Assembly (NCBI RefSeq): GCF_014297275.1
Contig: NZ_JACOQK010000001.1
Span: 2,046,001-2,110,000 of the forward strand
Length of the DNA: 64,000 nt
Source: Clostridium facile
GTDB lineage: Bacteria; Bacillota; Clostridia; Oscillospirales; Ruminococcaceae
Reading direction: 5' to 3'
The position numbers were made by a program, and so were the translations under genes. The notes beneath the pieces are model-generated. The model did not search any database and was not told where the DNA came from. It was given only the letters and a program-made list of their open reading frames with translations. This document shows, piece by piece, positions 9,551 through 18,159 of the stretch. Within the stretch, counting starts at the first letter, position 1, and the number at the start of each line of letters is the position of its first letter.

Positions 9551-10546
9551 TTATGTAATTGGTAAATTTGGCTCAGAATGTTTTTGAATAAATTGTTGGA
9601 TCAATTCCATAGATTCTTTCACTTGCTGAAATTTTAGCGGCAATGAAATAAAACCATGTAGCGCATCTGAAATCCGGATAATCTCCACTTGGTTTCCTGC
9701 CTGCCACAGTTTCTCACCATAGGCTTCCCCTTCATCCCGTAGAGGATCATATTCTGCGGTAAGGATTAACGTATCTGGTTGACGGGAAAAATCCTTGGCC
9801 AACAATGGTGCAAAATAGGGGTTTTCCCAATCATTCTGGTTTCCCATATACAGTTCCATATAATCCTGCAACATCTTAGAAGTTAGTAGATAATCACTCC
9901 CGTTTTCCTGAATGGAAGCAAAAGGGGAAGTATCACCATGATCATTATACGTAGCCGGATAAATTAGCACCTGCCGTTTGGGCTCAAAATCCCCACGATC
10001 CCGAGCCATCAGGGAAACTGCTGCTGCCAAGTTTCCTCCAGCACTATCCCCGATTAAGGTGATATATTCCGGTTTAGAGTGGAGTAAATCTGTCTTTTGA
10101 AAAATTTCTTTCGCTACTGCATAACAATCTTCCAATCCTGCTGGAAAAGGGTGTTCCGGTGCCAAACGGTAATCCACTGAAACAACCAAATGTTTGGTTT
10201 TGGTAGCCAGGTTTAAACAAACCCGATTGTAGCTGTCAATATTTCCAGCAACCCATCCCCCACCATGGAAAAATAAAAGGATTGGGTATTCCTTGGTATT
10301 ATTCCAATTGTGTTCATCCACAATCTCCTCAGATGGATTCTTGCCCAAAACGGGAGAAAAAATACGCACTGGTATTTTATGATCCTGATAAAAAACACTG
10401 TGGTCCCATACATTATAGCTGGGTTTAATTGGATGGTATCCTTTTACGTTCATAAAAGTACGTTCCAGCTTATAATTCTTCTTTAGGTTGATATCCGGAT
10501 AAGAAAGCGCTTTTAATGCGGCTTTCATCAATTTATTAATTGCCAT
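9551..10546 (-). CDS. Alpha/beta-hydrolase esterase of the hormone-sensitive-lipase family
   Basis: 331 residues. The HSL-family oxyanion motif FHGGGWVAGN (His94-Gly97) precedes the nucleophile elbow GDSAGGN (Ser168). The acid residue is probably in AEYDPLRDEGE and the catalytic histidine in DALHGFISLP. No signal peptide, so it is cytosolic. Family members hydrolyse short-chain or aryl esters. It heads a three-gene operon with the glycosyltransferase and the membrane protein, behind a good promoter at 10630-10658. The co-transcription hints at lipid or polymer modification rather than general catabolism, which is inference. Confidence 0.85.
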   Translation of the reverse strand: MAINKLMKAALKALSYPDINLKKNYKLERTFMNVKGYHPIKPSYNVWDHSVFYQDHKIPVRIFSPVLGKNPSEEIVDEHNWNNTKEYPILLFFHGGGWVAGNIDSYNRVCLNLATKTKHLVVSVDYRLAPEHPFPAGLEDCYAVAKEIFQKTDLLHSKPEYITLIGDSAGGNLAAAVSLMARDRGDFEPKRQVLIYPATYNDHGDTSPFASIQENGSDYLLTSKMLQDYMELYMGNQNDWENPYFAPLLAKDFSRQPDTLILTAEYDPLRDEGEAYGEKLWQAGNQVEIIRISDALHGFISLPLKFQQVKESMELIQQFIQKHSEPNLPIT

Positions 10547-10575
10547 AAAAGCTCCTGTTCTGGAATTTTCAATTT

Positions 10576-10658
10576 ACATGTTTTCCAATCGTATGGTAGT
10601 AACATGTTTATATTGTGAATTTACGTTTTATTATACATGTTTTTGGATGAGTTGACAA
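10576..10658 (-). promoter_or_regulatory. Promoter of the esterase operon with three ACATGTTT repeats
   Basis: On the minus strand TTGTCA (complement of 10653-10658), 17-base spacer, TATAAT (complement of 10630-10635). The octamer ACATGTTT occurs at 10576-10583, 10602-10609 and 10635-10642, the last one directly beside the -10 box, so it may be a repressor site. Confidence 0.65.
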
Positions 10659-10660
10659 GA

Positions 10661-10711
10661 AAAACAAAAAAGAGAAAAGCCTACTTTTGGGCATAAAGTA
10701 GGCTTTTCTCT
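10661..10711 (-). terminator. Strong intrinsic terminator, minus direction
   Basis: A 17-bp perfect stem: 10671-10687 pairs with 10695-10711, loop of seven bases. On the minus strand it is followed by TTTTT, G, TTTT. It lies upstream of the esterase promoter, so it must end a separate minus-strand transcript coming from beyond 10711. Confidence 0.85.
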
Positions 10712-10955
10712 TTCACGTTTTAAATTTGGAGAGGAAAAAATCGAAATCTGCAGTGAAACTATAAGGATTAAAAGGGGAACCTACCACGTACGTAGGCGGA
10801 GCGATGTGGGCGCATGCTCCAAAAATCCATTTTCCTGCGATTTCTGAGAAGAAGAAAAAGTGTTGAAATCAACTAAAATCGCAACATAAAGTGTAACGTT
10901 AAACTATTTTTCTCCTGTTTTTGGGGTACTTGGCAGTTGGGCTGCTGCCTTAGTA
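10665..10955 (-). ncRNA. Candidate structured non-coding RNA (unassigned)
   Basis: There is no open frame, but many nested stems. Outer stem: 10728-10741 with 10906-10915 (GGAGAAAAAT against ATTTTTTCC-CTCC with a bulge). Hairpin A: TGCGATTT 10836-10843 with AAATCGCA 10876-10883, enclosing GTTG/CAAC (10862-10873). Hairpin B: GGAGC 10798-10802 with GCTCC 10816-10820. Hairpin C: CCTAC 10780-10784 with GTAGG 10792-10796. A small hairpin GGCAG/CTGCC lies at 10932-10949. The minus direction is chosen because a strong minus-direction terminator ends at 10661; a weak promoter-like TTGATT...TAATAT lies just above 10955. It is locally more GC-rich than the surrounding spacers. It could be a known class such as 6S or raiA RNA; I cannot assign it by eye. 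Confidence 0.5.
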
Positions 10956-10959
10956 ATAT

Positions 10960-11330
10960 TATTTGATATATTTTAAAATCAAAATCGAGAAAAATATCTT
11001 GTTACCAACCATTCTGCGTTTCCACCAAGGAGGATGTGGAATAAAACCGATACGGTGCAGACTGTTTTTTCAATTTAATTTATTTTATACATATCAGGTA
11101 CTGTATAAATCAAATAATCAAATTGAAAAGAACTTTATGTTGATTCAGATCTTGATTGATTACAACTTTAGTATACTCATATAATCGACAAATGTCAACG
11201 GTATTTTAGTAAAATCAGCATTTGGCACAACAATACATATATTAACGCACTATTTTGGTTAATATGCTGCGTAATTCGACGTTTAGTTAAAAATACAACC
11301 TTAAAACTTGGCGAATTTTACGAAAATTTT
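10960..11330. other. AT-rich intergenic region
   Basis: No credible gene. A 73-codon plus frame here lacks a ribosome site and has no recognisable features. It may contain the promoter of the candidate RNA. Confidence 0.5.
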
Positions 11331-11804
11331 TTAACTTTTTGATTCCACAGTTAGTCCACTTCCTGGACAATTTGTGTCAATTTTTGGGTTCTTTTTTTGT
11401 AATTGTCGAATAAATTCCTCTTTGTTTTTTGGTGAAATTAGCAGAGTCTGTTTTCCATGTTCTGGTGTTAAACACACCAGCTCCAATCGGTCATAAGAAA
11501 GCGCAAAAGAGAAAAAAGCCTTTGTGGTAGGTGCCACTTTTAAAATACACTCATACGGAATTTCAGCTTGCTTTAAAAAGCCCAAACGCAATACTAAAGT
11601 ATCCTTCTTTATCTCACTATAAGACAATACATAAAAAGGCAATACAAGCAAAATGCTCAAAATCCATCCCACTGCAGTACCAAGCCCTACCCATAAATTG
11701 GAAGTATCCTGTGTTATTAAAAACCAGGTAAATACAATTGTCTGGTAGCAAATACAGAGACATGCAACATGTACCCATATATCTATTTTGGTATAAAAAC
11801 GCAA
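11331..11804 (-). CDS. Small membrane protein with a bacterial PH-like domain (bPH_6/DUF1200 type)
   Basis: 157 residues from a TTG start at 11804, chosen because AGGGGGGA lies five bases upstream of it and family members typically begin with a sequence like LRFYTKIDIW; a longer frame to 11876 has no ribosome site. Two transmembrane segments (about 10-30 and 38-60) are followed by a compact domain containing IPYECILKVAPTT and SFALSYDRLEL, typical of the YTKID...I.Y..I..V.P pattern of this family. The function is unknown. The gene is monocistronic, and the sequence has low GC like its flanks. Confidence 0.65.
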   Translation of the reverse strand: MRFYTKIDIWVHVACLCICYQTIVFTWFLITQDTSNLWVGLGTAVGWILSILLVLPFYVLSYSEIKKDTLVLRLGFLKQAEIPYECILKVAPTTKAFFSFALSYDRLELVCLTPEHGKQTLLISPKNKEEFIRQLQKKNPKIDTNCPGSGLTVESKS

Positions 11805-12142
11805 CTGTATCCCCCCTAATTTATATCGATTTATTAAGTATAACAAATAATTGTGAAAAAACTTTTGGCATTTCACATAAAATCCATGAATACCTATTGA
11901 TGTAAGGTTCGTATAGGCAAAAAAGCAAACTCACACAAAAGTTTCCTTTTAAGCACAAAAATGATTGCATTGATATCAACATAATTTGTAATACAATTCC
12001 TATGTTATCACAAACTTTATTTTGCATTGTATGATAAAAAGCTGCCTTTTCAAACAATTTACTTCCATTCAATTGGATCAACATCCAAAAGAATTTTTTA
12101 TCCTCGTTTTATAGGGCAGTCCTCTTATTCATTTTTATTTTT
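11805..12142. other. Intergenic region
   Basis: AT-rich. It probably holds the promoter of the PH-like gene and the 3' end of the MATE transcript. No clean hairpin terminator was recognised, and an 87-codon minus frame here looks spurious. Confidence 0.4.
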
Positions 12143-13471
12143 CTAGAAAATATGATATTGTGTTTTTAATTTTCTCGCACATATTATTACAACAAATATA
12201 GTCACCAACTCCGCAAACGGTACTGCGAACCATAACCCATCCATTCCCCAAATATAAGACATCCCTACTATTCCAATAACGGTAAAGCCCAATGTTCTGG
12301 AAAAGGAAATTCCTGCGGAAATAAGTCCATTTCCCAAAGCGGTAAACATTGCCGACCCAAAGATATTAATCCCTGCGAACAGGAACGAAACACCAAATAA
12401 ACGCAGCCCATGCGCGGCTAAGGAGTATGCTTCTGTACCTGATGTAAAGAATACTTTTGCCACAAAATCCGCCCCCAATAGAGAAAGCAACCACATCGCT
12501 ACTGAACAAACTAAAATAAACTGGACGCACCATTTTAATACTTTTCTTAAAAAAGTCTGATTTTGTGCCCCATAATGGTAAGAAATGACCGGTGCTACAC
12601 CAATGGAAAAGCCAATAAAAATAGAGGTCATTAAAAATTGGCAGTACAACACAGTTGTAATCGAAGCCACACCGTTTGCACCGGCGAATTGCAACATATA
12701 AAAATTAAACAATGCCGTTGTAATACTGGTAGAAAGGTTGGTGACCATCTCGGAGGAGCCGTTGGCACAGCTCTTCAAAATCATTTTGATAGGAAATGCT
12801 GGTTTTGTAAATTTCAACCCTTTCTTATGGAACAGGAAAAACAGGATTCCCCCAATTGCTGAAACAAAATATCCTCCCACGGTAGCATAGGCGGCACCTT
12901 GAACACCCATATGGAATACCGCAATTAACAAATAGTCAAATACCATATTGAATATACCAGAACCAATGGAAAGCCCTAATCCCAGATGAGGACGGCTTGC
13001 CACTACCAGAAAATCCTGGAACATCAACTGTAACGTGGAAACAGGGGAGTATAGCATCATAATCCACAAATAATCTTTACAATATTGCTTTAACTCCCCT
13101 TCAGCTCCCAGCCACTCAATCAAACGGTCCATATTGCACAATACTAAAACCGCAATAATTACTGATAAGACAAAAGCAACAATCACCAACCCAGTAAAAT
13201 ACCGTTTCGCCTGATGTTCCTTGCCCTGTCCCATTGTCCAGGCAACAACCGCACTTCCCCCTGTTGCAAACATAACGCCAACTGCAATATTGATACTAAT
13301 CAAAGGATATACAATATTTACTGCTGACAAAGCTTCTGCCCCAACAAAACGGGAAACAAAAAAACCATCCACAATAGTGTATAATGACATAAAAATCATC
13401 ATAATCATGGTTGGAAAAGCAAACTCCAACAGTTCTTTAAAGGTAAATTCTTTTTCAATGTGATGCTTCAA
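12143..13471 (-). CDS. MATE-family multidrug/Na+ antiporter
   Basis: 442 residues with about twelve hydrophobic segments. The N-terminus LLEFAFPTMIMMIFMSLYTI and the repeat VDGFFVSRFVGAEALSAVN are typical of the MATE (DinF/NorM-like) fold, with the second half beginning near residue 230 (ANGSSEMVTNLSTSITTALF). Members export cationic drugs or metabolites in exchange for Na+ or H+. The start is TTG at 13471, with GGAGG six bases before it. It follows the EamA transporter gene with a 38-base gap, so the two are probably co-transcribed. The substrate is unknown. Confidence 0.9.
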   Translation of the reverse strand: MKHHIEKEFTFKELLEFAFPTMIMMIFMSLYTIVDGFFVSRFVGAEALSAVNIVYPLISINIAVGVMFATGGSAVVAWTMGQGKEHQAKRYFTGLVIVAFVLSVIIAVLVLCNMDRLIEWLGAEGELKQYCKDYLWIMMLYSPVSTLQLMFQDFLVVASRPHLGLGLSIGSGIFNMVFDYLLIAVFHMGVQGAAYATVGGYFVSAIGGILFFLFHKKGLKFTKPAFPIKMILKSCANGSSEMVTNLSTSITTALFNFYMLQFAGANGVASITTVLYCQFLMTSIFIGFSIGVAPVISYHYGAQNQTFLRKVLKWCVQFILVCSVAMWLLSLLGADFVAKVFFTSGTEAYSLAAHGLRLFGVSFLFAGINIFGSAMFTALGNGLISAGISFSRTLGFTVIGIVGMSYIWGMDGLWFAVPFAELVTIFVVIICARKLKTQYHIF

Positions 13472-13509
13472 TGATAACCTCCATATCGTCTCTTTTTATC
13501 ACGATTCAA

Positions 13510-14445
13510 TTATTCTGTTTTGGATTGAAAACGGTTTACAATAAATATTCCCAGACTTACCAAAACCAAAGCGAAAATATTTTTAAGACTAAATGCCTGT
13601 TCCCCTTCGCCTAGCAATATAGCTGATAATAAAACCCCGATAACCGGATTCATGAAGCCATAAATGGTCACTTTGGATACTGGATTATATTTTAACAAAA
13701 TTCCCCATAGAGAATAAGCAACTGCGGACAAAAATGCAAGATAAATGAGCATGAGGCTGGAATCCCAATGAAAATTTGTAATACGCCCACCCATACATAG
13801 ACCAGTTCCGGTTAAAATAATTCCACCTAACAGGAATTGGTATCCGCTAAGCATTACTGGATCTTCATCCTTCGAATATTTTTTCAAATAAACAGAAGAA
13901 AAAGCATAGGAAATAGCCGAGATAAAAACAAATCCCTCCCCTTGAAAGCTCAAATCAAAATCAATTCCACCACTACTCAAATTTGCTAGTATTACTCCAA
14001 TCAATCCTACCATACACCCTATCAATTTTGGCAAAGTTAATTTCTCCTGCCGGAATAGCAAGCTGGCAATTAAAATTGCCAACAGGCTGTTCGTACCTAC
14101 AATGATAGCCCCTTTTACTCCGCTGGTATGGGCCAATCCCATGTAAAAAAACAGATACTGGATGACCGTCTGTAACAAAGAAAGATGAAATATTTTGCCA
14201 GCTGCTTGTTTTCGAGGCAATAACAGCTTTCTTTGCAATATACTGCCCAATAAAATAGTTAAAACTCCTGCCAACGCAAATCGATAGCCTGCAAATACAA
14301 TTTGATCCCCCACAGCGTCAGAAGGAATCTCTAATAATTGGTAACCAATTTTAATGCAAGGGAAGGCACTCCCCCATAACCCACAACAAATAAGTGCTAA
14401 TATTCCCACTATAATAGGCTTTTGTAATAATTTTTGTGGCTTCAC
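13510..14445 (-). CDS. EamA/DMT-superfamily transporter
   Basis: 311 residues with ten predicted transmembrane helices in two EamA repeats: ALICCGLWGSAFPCIKIGYQ begins the first (about 17-150), and GFVFISAISYAFSSVYLKKY begins the second (about 170-305). Drug/metabolite exporters of this family move amino acids or other small molecules. First gene of a likely two-gene unit with the MATE pump downstream. Substrate specificity cannot be read from the sequence. Confidence 0.9.
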   Translation of the reverse strand: MKPQKLLQKPIIVGILALICCGLWGSAFPCIKIGYQLLEIPSDAVGDQIVFAGYRFALAGVLTILLGSILQRKLLLPRKQAAGKIFHLSLLQTVIQYLFFYMGLAHTSGVKGAIIVGTNSLLAILIASLLFRQEKLTLPKLIGCMVGLIGVILANLSSGGIDFDLSFQGEGFVFISAISYAFSSVYLKKYSKDEDPVMLSGYQFLLGGIILTGTGLCMGGRITNFHWDSSLMLIYLAFLSAVAYSLWGILLKYNPVSKVTIYGFMNPVIGVLLSAILLGEGEQAFSLKNIFALVLVSLGIFIVNRFQSKTE

Positions 14446-14755
14446 TCAAATACTCCTTTTTAATAAGTTATTTTATTATGATGTAACAATATCTTAATGG
14501 AATAAGATCATTACTGTTCTATTGAATCTAATGTTATATCATAATGTCAATATACACAAGTAAAATAACACTGATTTGTATAAGCTTCATTGTAAGGTAG
14601 AAAAATGGAGATTCACTTACATTATGCTAGATTTTTACTTCAAATACTATTTTTTTATATCATTTAATTTTATCATATTAAAGCTTCTCTTACAACCGAA
14701 ATCTGATTATCCTATTGTGTTACAATCAAAATATTTTCAATTTACACCAATATAC
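14446..14755. other. Intergenic region upstream of the EamA gene
   Basis: Very AT-rich. It should hold the minus-strand promoter for the EamA-MATE unit. No gene was seen. Confidence 0.4.
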
Positions 14756-14789
14756 AAAAAGGCTTATGGAACTTTCCATAAGCCTTTTT
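14756..14789 (-). terminator. Terminator of the acetyltransferase gene
   Basis: AAAAAGGCTTATGGA (14756-14770) pairs with TCCATAAGCCTTTTT (14775-14789): a 15-bp stem with a four-base loop, with its own T tract on either strand. Confidence 0.85.
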
Positions 14790-14894
14790 GCTAACTATTT
14801 CTCACCAATTACCATAAGTAATTTCAATATCTTTAAATATAGACTATCCATCTCACAGCCAAGATTTTTCCTTATTGTTGCATCGACAATTCTA

Positions 14895-15524
14895 TCATCT
14901 CAATTGTTTGATGTCGCCGGATTGTATTGCAGAAAGATTGTTTGTAATTTTTTCTTTTGGCCAATCCCACCACTTGATTTTCAACAAAGAAACAATCGTA
15001 TCCTCTGAAAACCGTTTTTTAATTGGTTTTGCAGGAACACCGCCAACAATAGTATATGGTGGAACATCTTTTGTTACCACTGCACGAGTTCCTATAATTG
15101 CGCCATCCCCAACGGTAACACCGGATAAAATAACTGCTTCATAACCAATCCAAACGTCATTTCCAATTATAATATCGCCCTTATTATCCCAGGAATTAAC
15201 AACATCTTGCTGTTTCAAATCCCATTCCTCATAAAAAAGAGGAAATGTATAGGTGGATAAAGAAGATAGGGTATGATTTGCGCTATTAAACAAAAATCGT
15301 ACTCCACAAGCAATGGAACAAAATTTTCCAATAATCAGTTTGTCTTTGTTGATTGGATAGTGATATAGTACATTATTCTGCTCAAACATAACTGGATCAT
15401 GGACAAAATCATTGTAAATCGTGTAATCTCCAACTATAATATTGGGGTTGGTAATTACATTTTTCAAATAAATTGTTTGTTGGTCTCCTGTACGGGGATA
15501 AATTTGTTTATCTGGAATAGTCAT
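14895..15524 (-). CDS. Vat/CatB-type xenobiotic O-acetyltransferase
   Basis: 209 residues, left-handed beta-helix acyltransferase. Hexapeptide repeats run through DIIIGNDVWIGYEAVILSGV and VGDGAIIGTRAVVTKDV. The catalytic histidine of the family is in NSANHTLSS (His84). The C-terminus IVGGVPAKPIKKRF and WWDWPKEKI is diagnostic of the streptogramin A/CatB chloramphenicol acetyltransferase clade, which uses acetyl-CoA. Length fits. Chromosomal members often have no proven resistance role, so drug inactivation is possible but unproven. Neighbours are two efflux transporters. A terminator lies about 100 bases downstream. Confidence 0.88.
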   Translation of the reverse strand: MTIPDKQIYPRTGDQQTIYLKNVITNPNIIVGDYTIYNDFVHDPVMFEQNNVLYHYPINKDKLIIGKFCSIACGVRFLFNSANHTLSSLSTYTFPLFYEEWDLKQQDVVNSWDNKGDIIIGNDVWIGYEAVILSGVTVGDGAIIGTRAVVTKDVPPYTIVGGVPAKPIKKRFSEDTIVSLLKIKWWDWPKEKITNNLSAIQSGDIKQLR

Positions 15525-15607
15525 TTGATATCCTCCTAATTTTCAATTATTCGTTCCCTATTCCAGATAATACAATGCAAATTTTCACCATTACCACTCC
15601 TATCTAA

Positions 15608-16045
15608 CTATTGATAAAATTGAAACGCTTTTTCATAAAGCTCTCTCGTTTGAGCTTCATCGTCATAGGCTAAACAATCATCAGCATAGGATAACGTCCA
15701 AAATGGTTCTGTTTGAAAAATTTGTTCAGGAAATAGACGAGATAACTGAAAGGATTTCCTTCCAAATTCTTCAATACTGTTTATTCCACTATAATAAATA
15801 TTTTCTAAAAGCTGAAACAATATCTTCCCAAACGCATTATATTGACAGCTTAATTGATTATCATACATATACTGATAAATAAGCTGCAAATTTTCCTCAC
15901 AATCATACGAATTCCATTCCAATTCCAACAATAACGGTTCATCCTCATACTGAAAAAAAAGCCTATCTACTGCCTCATCGTATGATGCCTTTTGAATAAA
16001 ATTTAATTTCCATAAAAGAGCATATGCCAAAATGGTTTCAATCAT
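15608..16045 (-). CDS. Hypothetical protein, 145 residues
   Basis: Not recognised. An acidic, aromatic-rich, probably helical cytosolic protein with many Glu, Asp, Tyr and Phe residues (YEDEPLLLELEWNSYDCEEN, LLENIYYSGINSIEEFGRKS). The start ATG at 16045 is chosen because AGGAGA lies about ten bases upstream; a longer frame to 16075 has no ribosome site. No membrane segment or signal. It lies between the acetyltransferase gene and the terminator of the SRA-like gene, so it is probably an independent unit. The style recalls immunity-type or DUF proteins, but there is no motif to support this. Confidence 0.6.
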   Translation of the reverse strand: MIETILAYALLWKLNFIQKASYDEAVDRLFFQYEDEPLLLELEWNSYDCEENLQLIYQYMYDNQLSCQYNAFGKILFQLLENIYYSGINSIEEFGRKSFQLSRLFPEQIFQTEPFWTLSYADDCLAYDDEAQTRELYEKAFQFYQ

Positions 16046-16103
16046 TTTTTCTATTTCTCCTATCATTGGTTTCATTATATTGCTTTGATGTTTAAATGTA
16101 AAG

Positions 16104-16171
16104 AAAAAATCTCGCTAGGTAATCAGAAGCAATTCATCTTATTGCCATTTACTGATTCGTCAGCGAGATTT
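16104..16171 (-). terminator. Terminator of the guaA-SRA-like unit
   Basis: AAATCTCGCT (16107-16116) pairs with AGCGAGATTT (16162-16171), and the inner part AATCAG/CTGATT extends the stem. A T tract of six follows on the minus strand. Confidence 0.8.
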
Positions 16172-16178
16172 ATTAATT

Positions 16179-16622
16179 CTATAAATCTAATTTGATAAAA
16201 TCTGAAACTTTTCTTAGATGAAACACAAAAACTCTACGCAAAAAATTATTATCGTCTGGTTGAACATTTTGATGTGTTTCTGTTAACTCATATTCTCCAA
16301 CAAAATGATAATTTCCTTTTTTCTTTTCAAAAATTAGTAGCGGCGTATTTTGTTTTTTATGCGACAAAACAGCAATATTTAAATCATACATTTTGTTGGA
16401 TAAACTGTCTTGATGGCCCACTCTTCCTATGCCAGTGTACATACAATAATCATAAGTACCTCTTGGATAGAAATAATCAGAATAAAGTTCTTCTTCATTT
16501 TTAAATAGAAGAATTGCTTTTCCTTTTGTCGCCAAGGTAATTCCACTTTGTGGATTTCCTCCCAACAGTTTACTGATTTCAGCTCTATTTGTAAATGTTT
16601 GTCCTTGTTCTAATTGTAACAT
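16179..16622 (-). CDS. Stand-alone SRA-like (ScoMcrA-type) protein
   Basis: 147 residues. It resembles the SRA-like domain found at the N-terminus of some McrA-type HNH restriction enzymes: GQTFTNRAEISKLLGGNPQS, then a beta-rich core with YTGIGRVGHQD, NIAVLSHK, PLLIFEKKKGNYHFVGEY and FVFHL. That domain reads modified DNA bases (family knowledge). Here it stands alone, with no nuclease domain and no nuclease neighbour. The ATG at 16622 lies four bases after the guaA stop, so it is translated from the guaA transcript; a longer frame overlapping guaA has no support. Modified-base binding is inferred. It may be a restriction remnant or a DNA-damage or modification reader. Confidence 0.6.
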   Translation of the reverse strand: MLQLEQGQTFTNRAEISKLLGGNPQSGITLATKGKAILLFKNEEELYSDYFYPRGTYDYCMYTGIGRVGHQDSLSNKMYDLNIAVLSHKKQNTPLLIFEKKKGNYHFVGEYELTETHQNVQPDDNNFLRRVFVFHLRKVSDFIKLDL

Positions 16623-16626
16623 AACA

Positions 16627-18159
16627 TTATTCCCACTCAATTGTAGATGGTGGCTTCGTGGTGATATCATACACAACGCGGTTGATATTTTTTACTTCAT
16701 TGACAATACGGCTGGAAATTGTGGCAAGAAGGTCATAAGGGATTCTTGCGAAATCAGCTGTCATAAAATCAGTAGTTGTAACGCCACGCAGGGCCAAGGT
16801 ATAATCATAAGTTCTGCCATCCCCCATTACGCCAACAGAACGCATGGATGTCAGCACAGCGAAATATTGATGGATATCCCGGTCAAGACCTGCTTTTGCA
16901 ATTTCCTCCCGGAAAATCCAGTCAGCATCCCGTAAAATATCCAGTTTTTCTTTGGTGATTTCTCCAATAACACGGATTGCAAGCCCTGGGCCTGGGAATG
17001 GCTGACGCCATACCAATACATCGGAAAGACCTAACTCTATTCCCAATTGGCGAACTTCATCTTTAAACAGCAGACGCAATGGCTCGATAATTTCCTTAAA
17101 ATCAACATAGTCCGGCAAACCGCCTACATTATGGTGACTCTTGATGACAGCAGCATCCCCTGTACCGGATTCAATCACATCTGGGTAAATTGTTCCCTGT
17201 GCTAAGAAATCAACTGCACCAATTTTTTTGGCTTCTTCTTCAAATACACGGATAAATTCTTCTCCAATGGTTTTCCGTTTTGTTTCTGGGTCGCTCATGC
17301 CAGCCAGTTTGGAGAGAAAACGCTCTTCTGCATTGACACGGATAAAGTTCAAATCCCAATCAGCAAAAGCCTGTTCTACTTCGTCCCCTTCGTTTTTCCG
17401 CATTAAACCATGGTCTACAAATACACAGGTCAGCTGATGACCGATCGCTTTAGAAAGCAATGCAGCCAAAACAGAGGAATCCACCCCTCCGGACAGTGCC
17501 AACAATACTTTCCCATCGCCAACCTTTGCACGGATATCCTCGATTGCGGTTTTCGCATAGTCCCCCATGGTCCAGTCACCAACACAACCACAAACGTGAT
17601 ACAAAAAGTTATGCAGCATTTTTGTGCCGTTTTCGGTGTGCATTACCTCTGGATGGAATTGTACTGCATACAGTTTCGCTTCCGGATTTTCCATCGCAGC
17701 CACAGGACATTCTTTGGTATGTGCCGAAGCACGGAACCCTTCTGGCAAGCCGGAAATATAGTCCGTATGGCTCATCCAGGTAATCATATTTTCGGATAAT
17801 CCCTGGAACATTAACGAAGAAGTATCAAAGTTTGTTTCGGTTTTGCCGTATTCCCGCATGGTAGCGCTGGAAACAGTACCTCCCATCAAATGGGCCATCA
17901 CCTGAGCACCATAACAAATCCCCAACACAGGGATTCCCAGTTCAAAAATTTCCTTATCAATTTTAGGGGCGTTCTCCTCATAAACACTATTTGGACCGCC
18001 AGTAAAAATAATACCAACTGGTTTTTCTTGTTTTGCAACAGCAAGCCCTTTGGTATAGGGTTCCACTTCACAATACACACCGCATTCACGAACGCGCCGG
18101 GCAATCAGTTGGTTATACTGTCCACCAAAGTCAATGACCAATACTTTTTGATGTGCCAT
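16627..18159 (-). CDS. guaA: GMP synthase (glutamine-hydrolysing)
   Basis: 510 residues; converts XMP, ATP and glutamine to GMP in purine synthesis. The glutamine amidotransferase domain has the nucleophile in LGICYGAQ and the His-Glu pair in AVQFHPEV (residues about 1-190). The PP-loop ATP pyrophosphatase signature ALSGGVDSSV follows, then the dimerisation domain ending DITTKPPSTIEWE, exactly as in GuaA proteins. The start ATG at 18159 is preferred to an upstream TTG because AGAAAGG lies nine bases before the ATG. It is divergent from the penicillin-binding protein gene and co-transcribed with the SRA-like gene downstream. Confidence 0.97.
   Translation of the reverse strand: MAHQKVLVIDFGGQYNQLIARRVRECGVYCEVEPYTKGLAVAKQEKPVGIIFTGGPNSVYEENAPKIDKEIFELGIPVLGICYGAQVMAHLMGGTVSSATMREYGKTETNFDTSSLMFQGLSENMITWMSHTDYISGLPEGFRASAHTKECPVAAMENPEAKLYAVQFHPEVMHTENGTKMLHNFLYHVCGCVGDWTMGDYAKTAIEDIRAKVGDGKVLLALSGGVDSSVLAALLSKAIGHQLTCVFVDHGLMRKNEGDEVEQAFADWDLNFIRVNAEERFLSKLAGMSDPETKRKTIGEEFIRVFEEEAKKIGAVDFLAQGTIYPDVIESGTGDAAVIKSHHNVGGLPDYVDFKEIIEPLRLLFKDEVRQLGIELGLSDVLVWRQPFPGPGLAIRVIGEITKEKLDILRDADWIFREEIAKAGLDRDIHQYFAVLTSMRSVGVMGDGRTYDYTLALRGVTTTDFMTADFARIPYDLLATISSRIVNEVKNINRVVYDITTKPPSTIEWE

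Noticed and set aside
10963..11184. 73-codon plus-strand frame
   Set aside because: No ribosome site, very biased AT-driven composition and no recognisable features.
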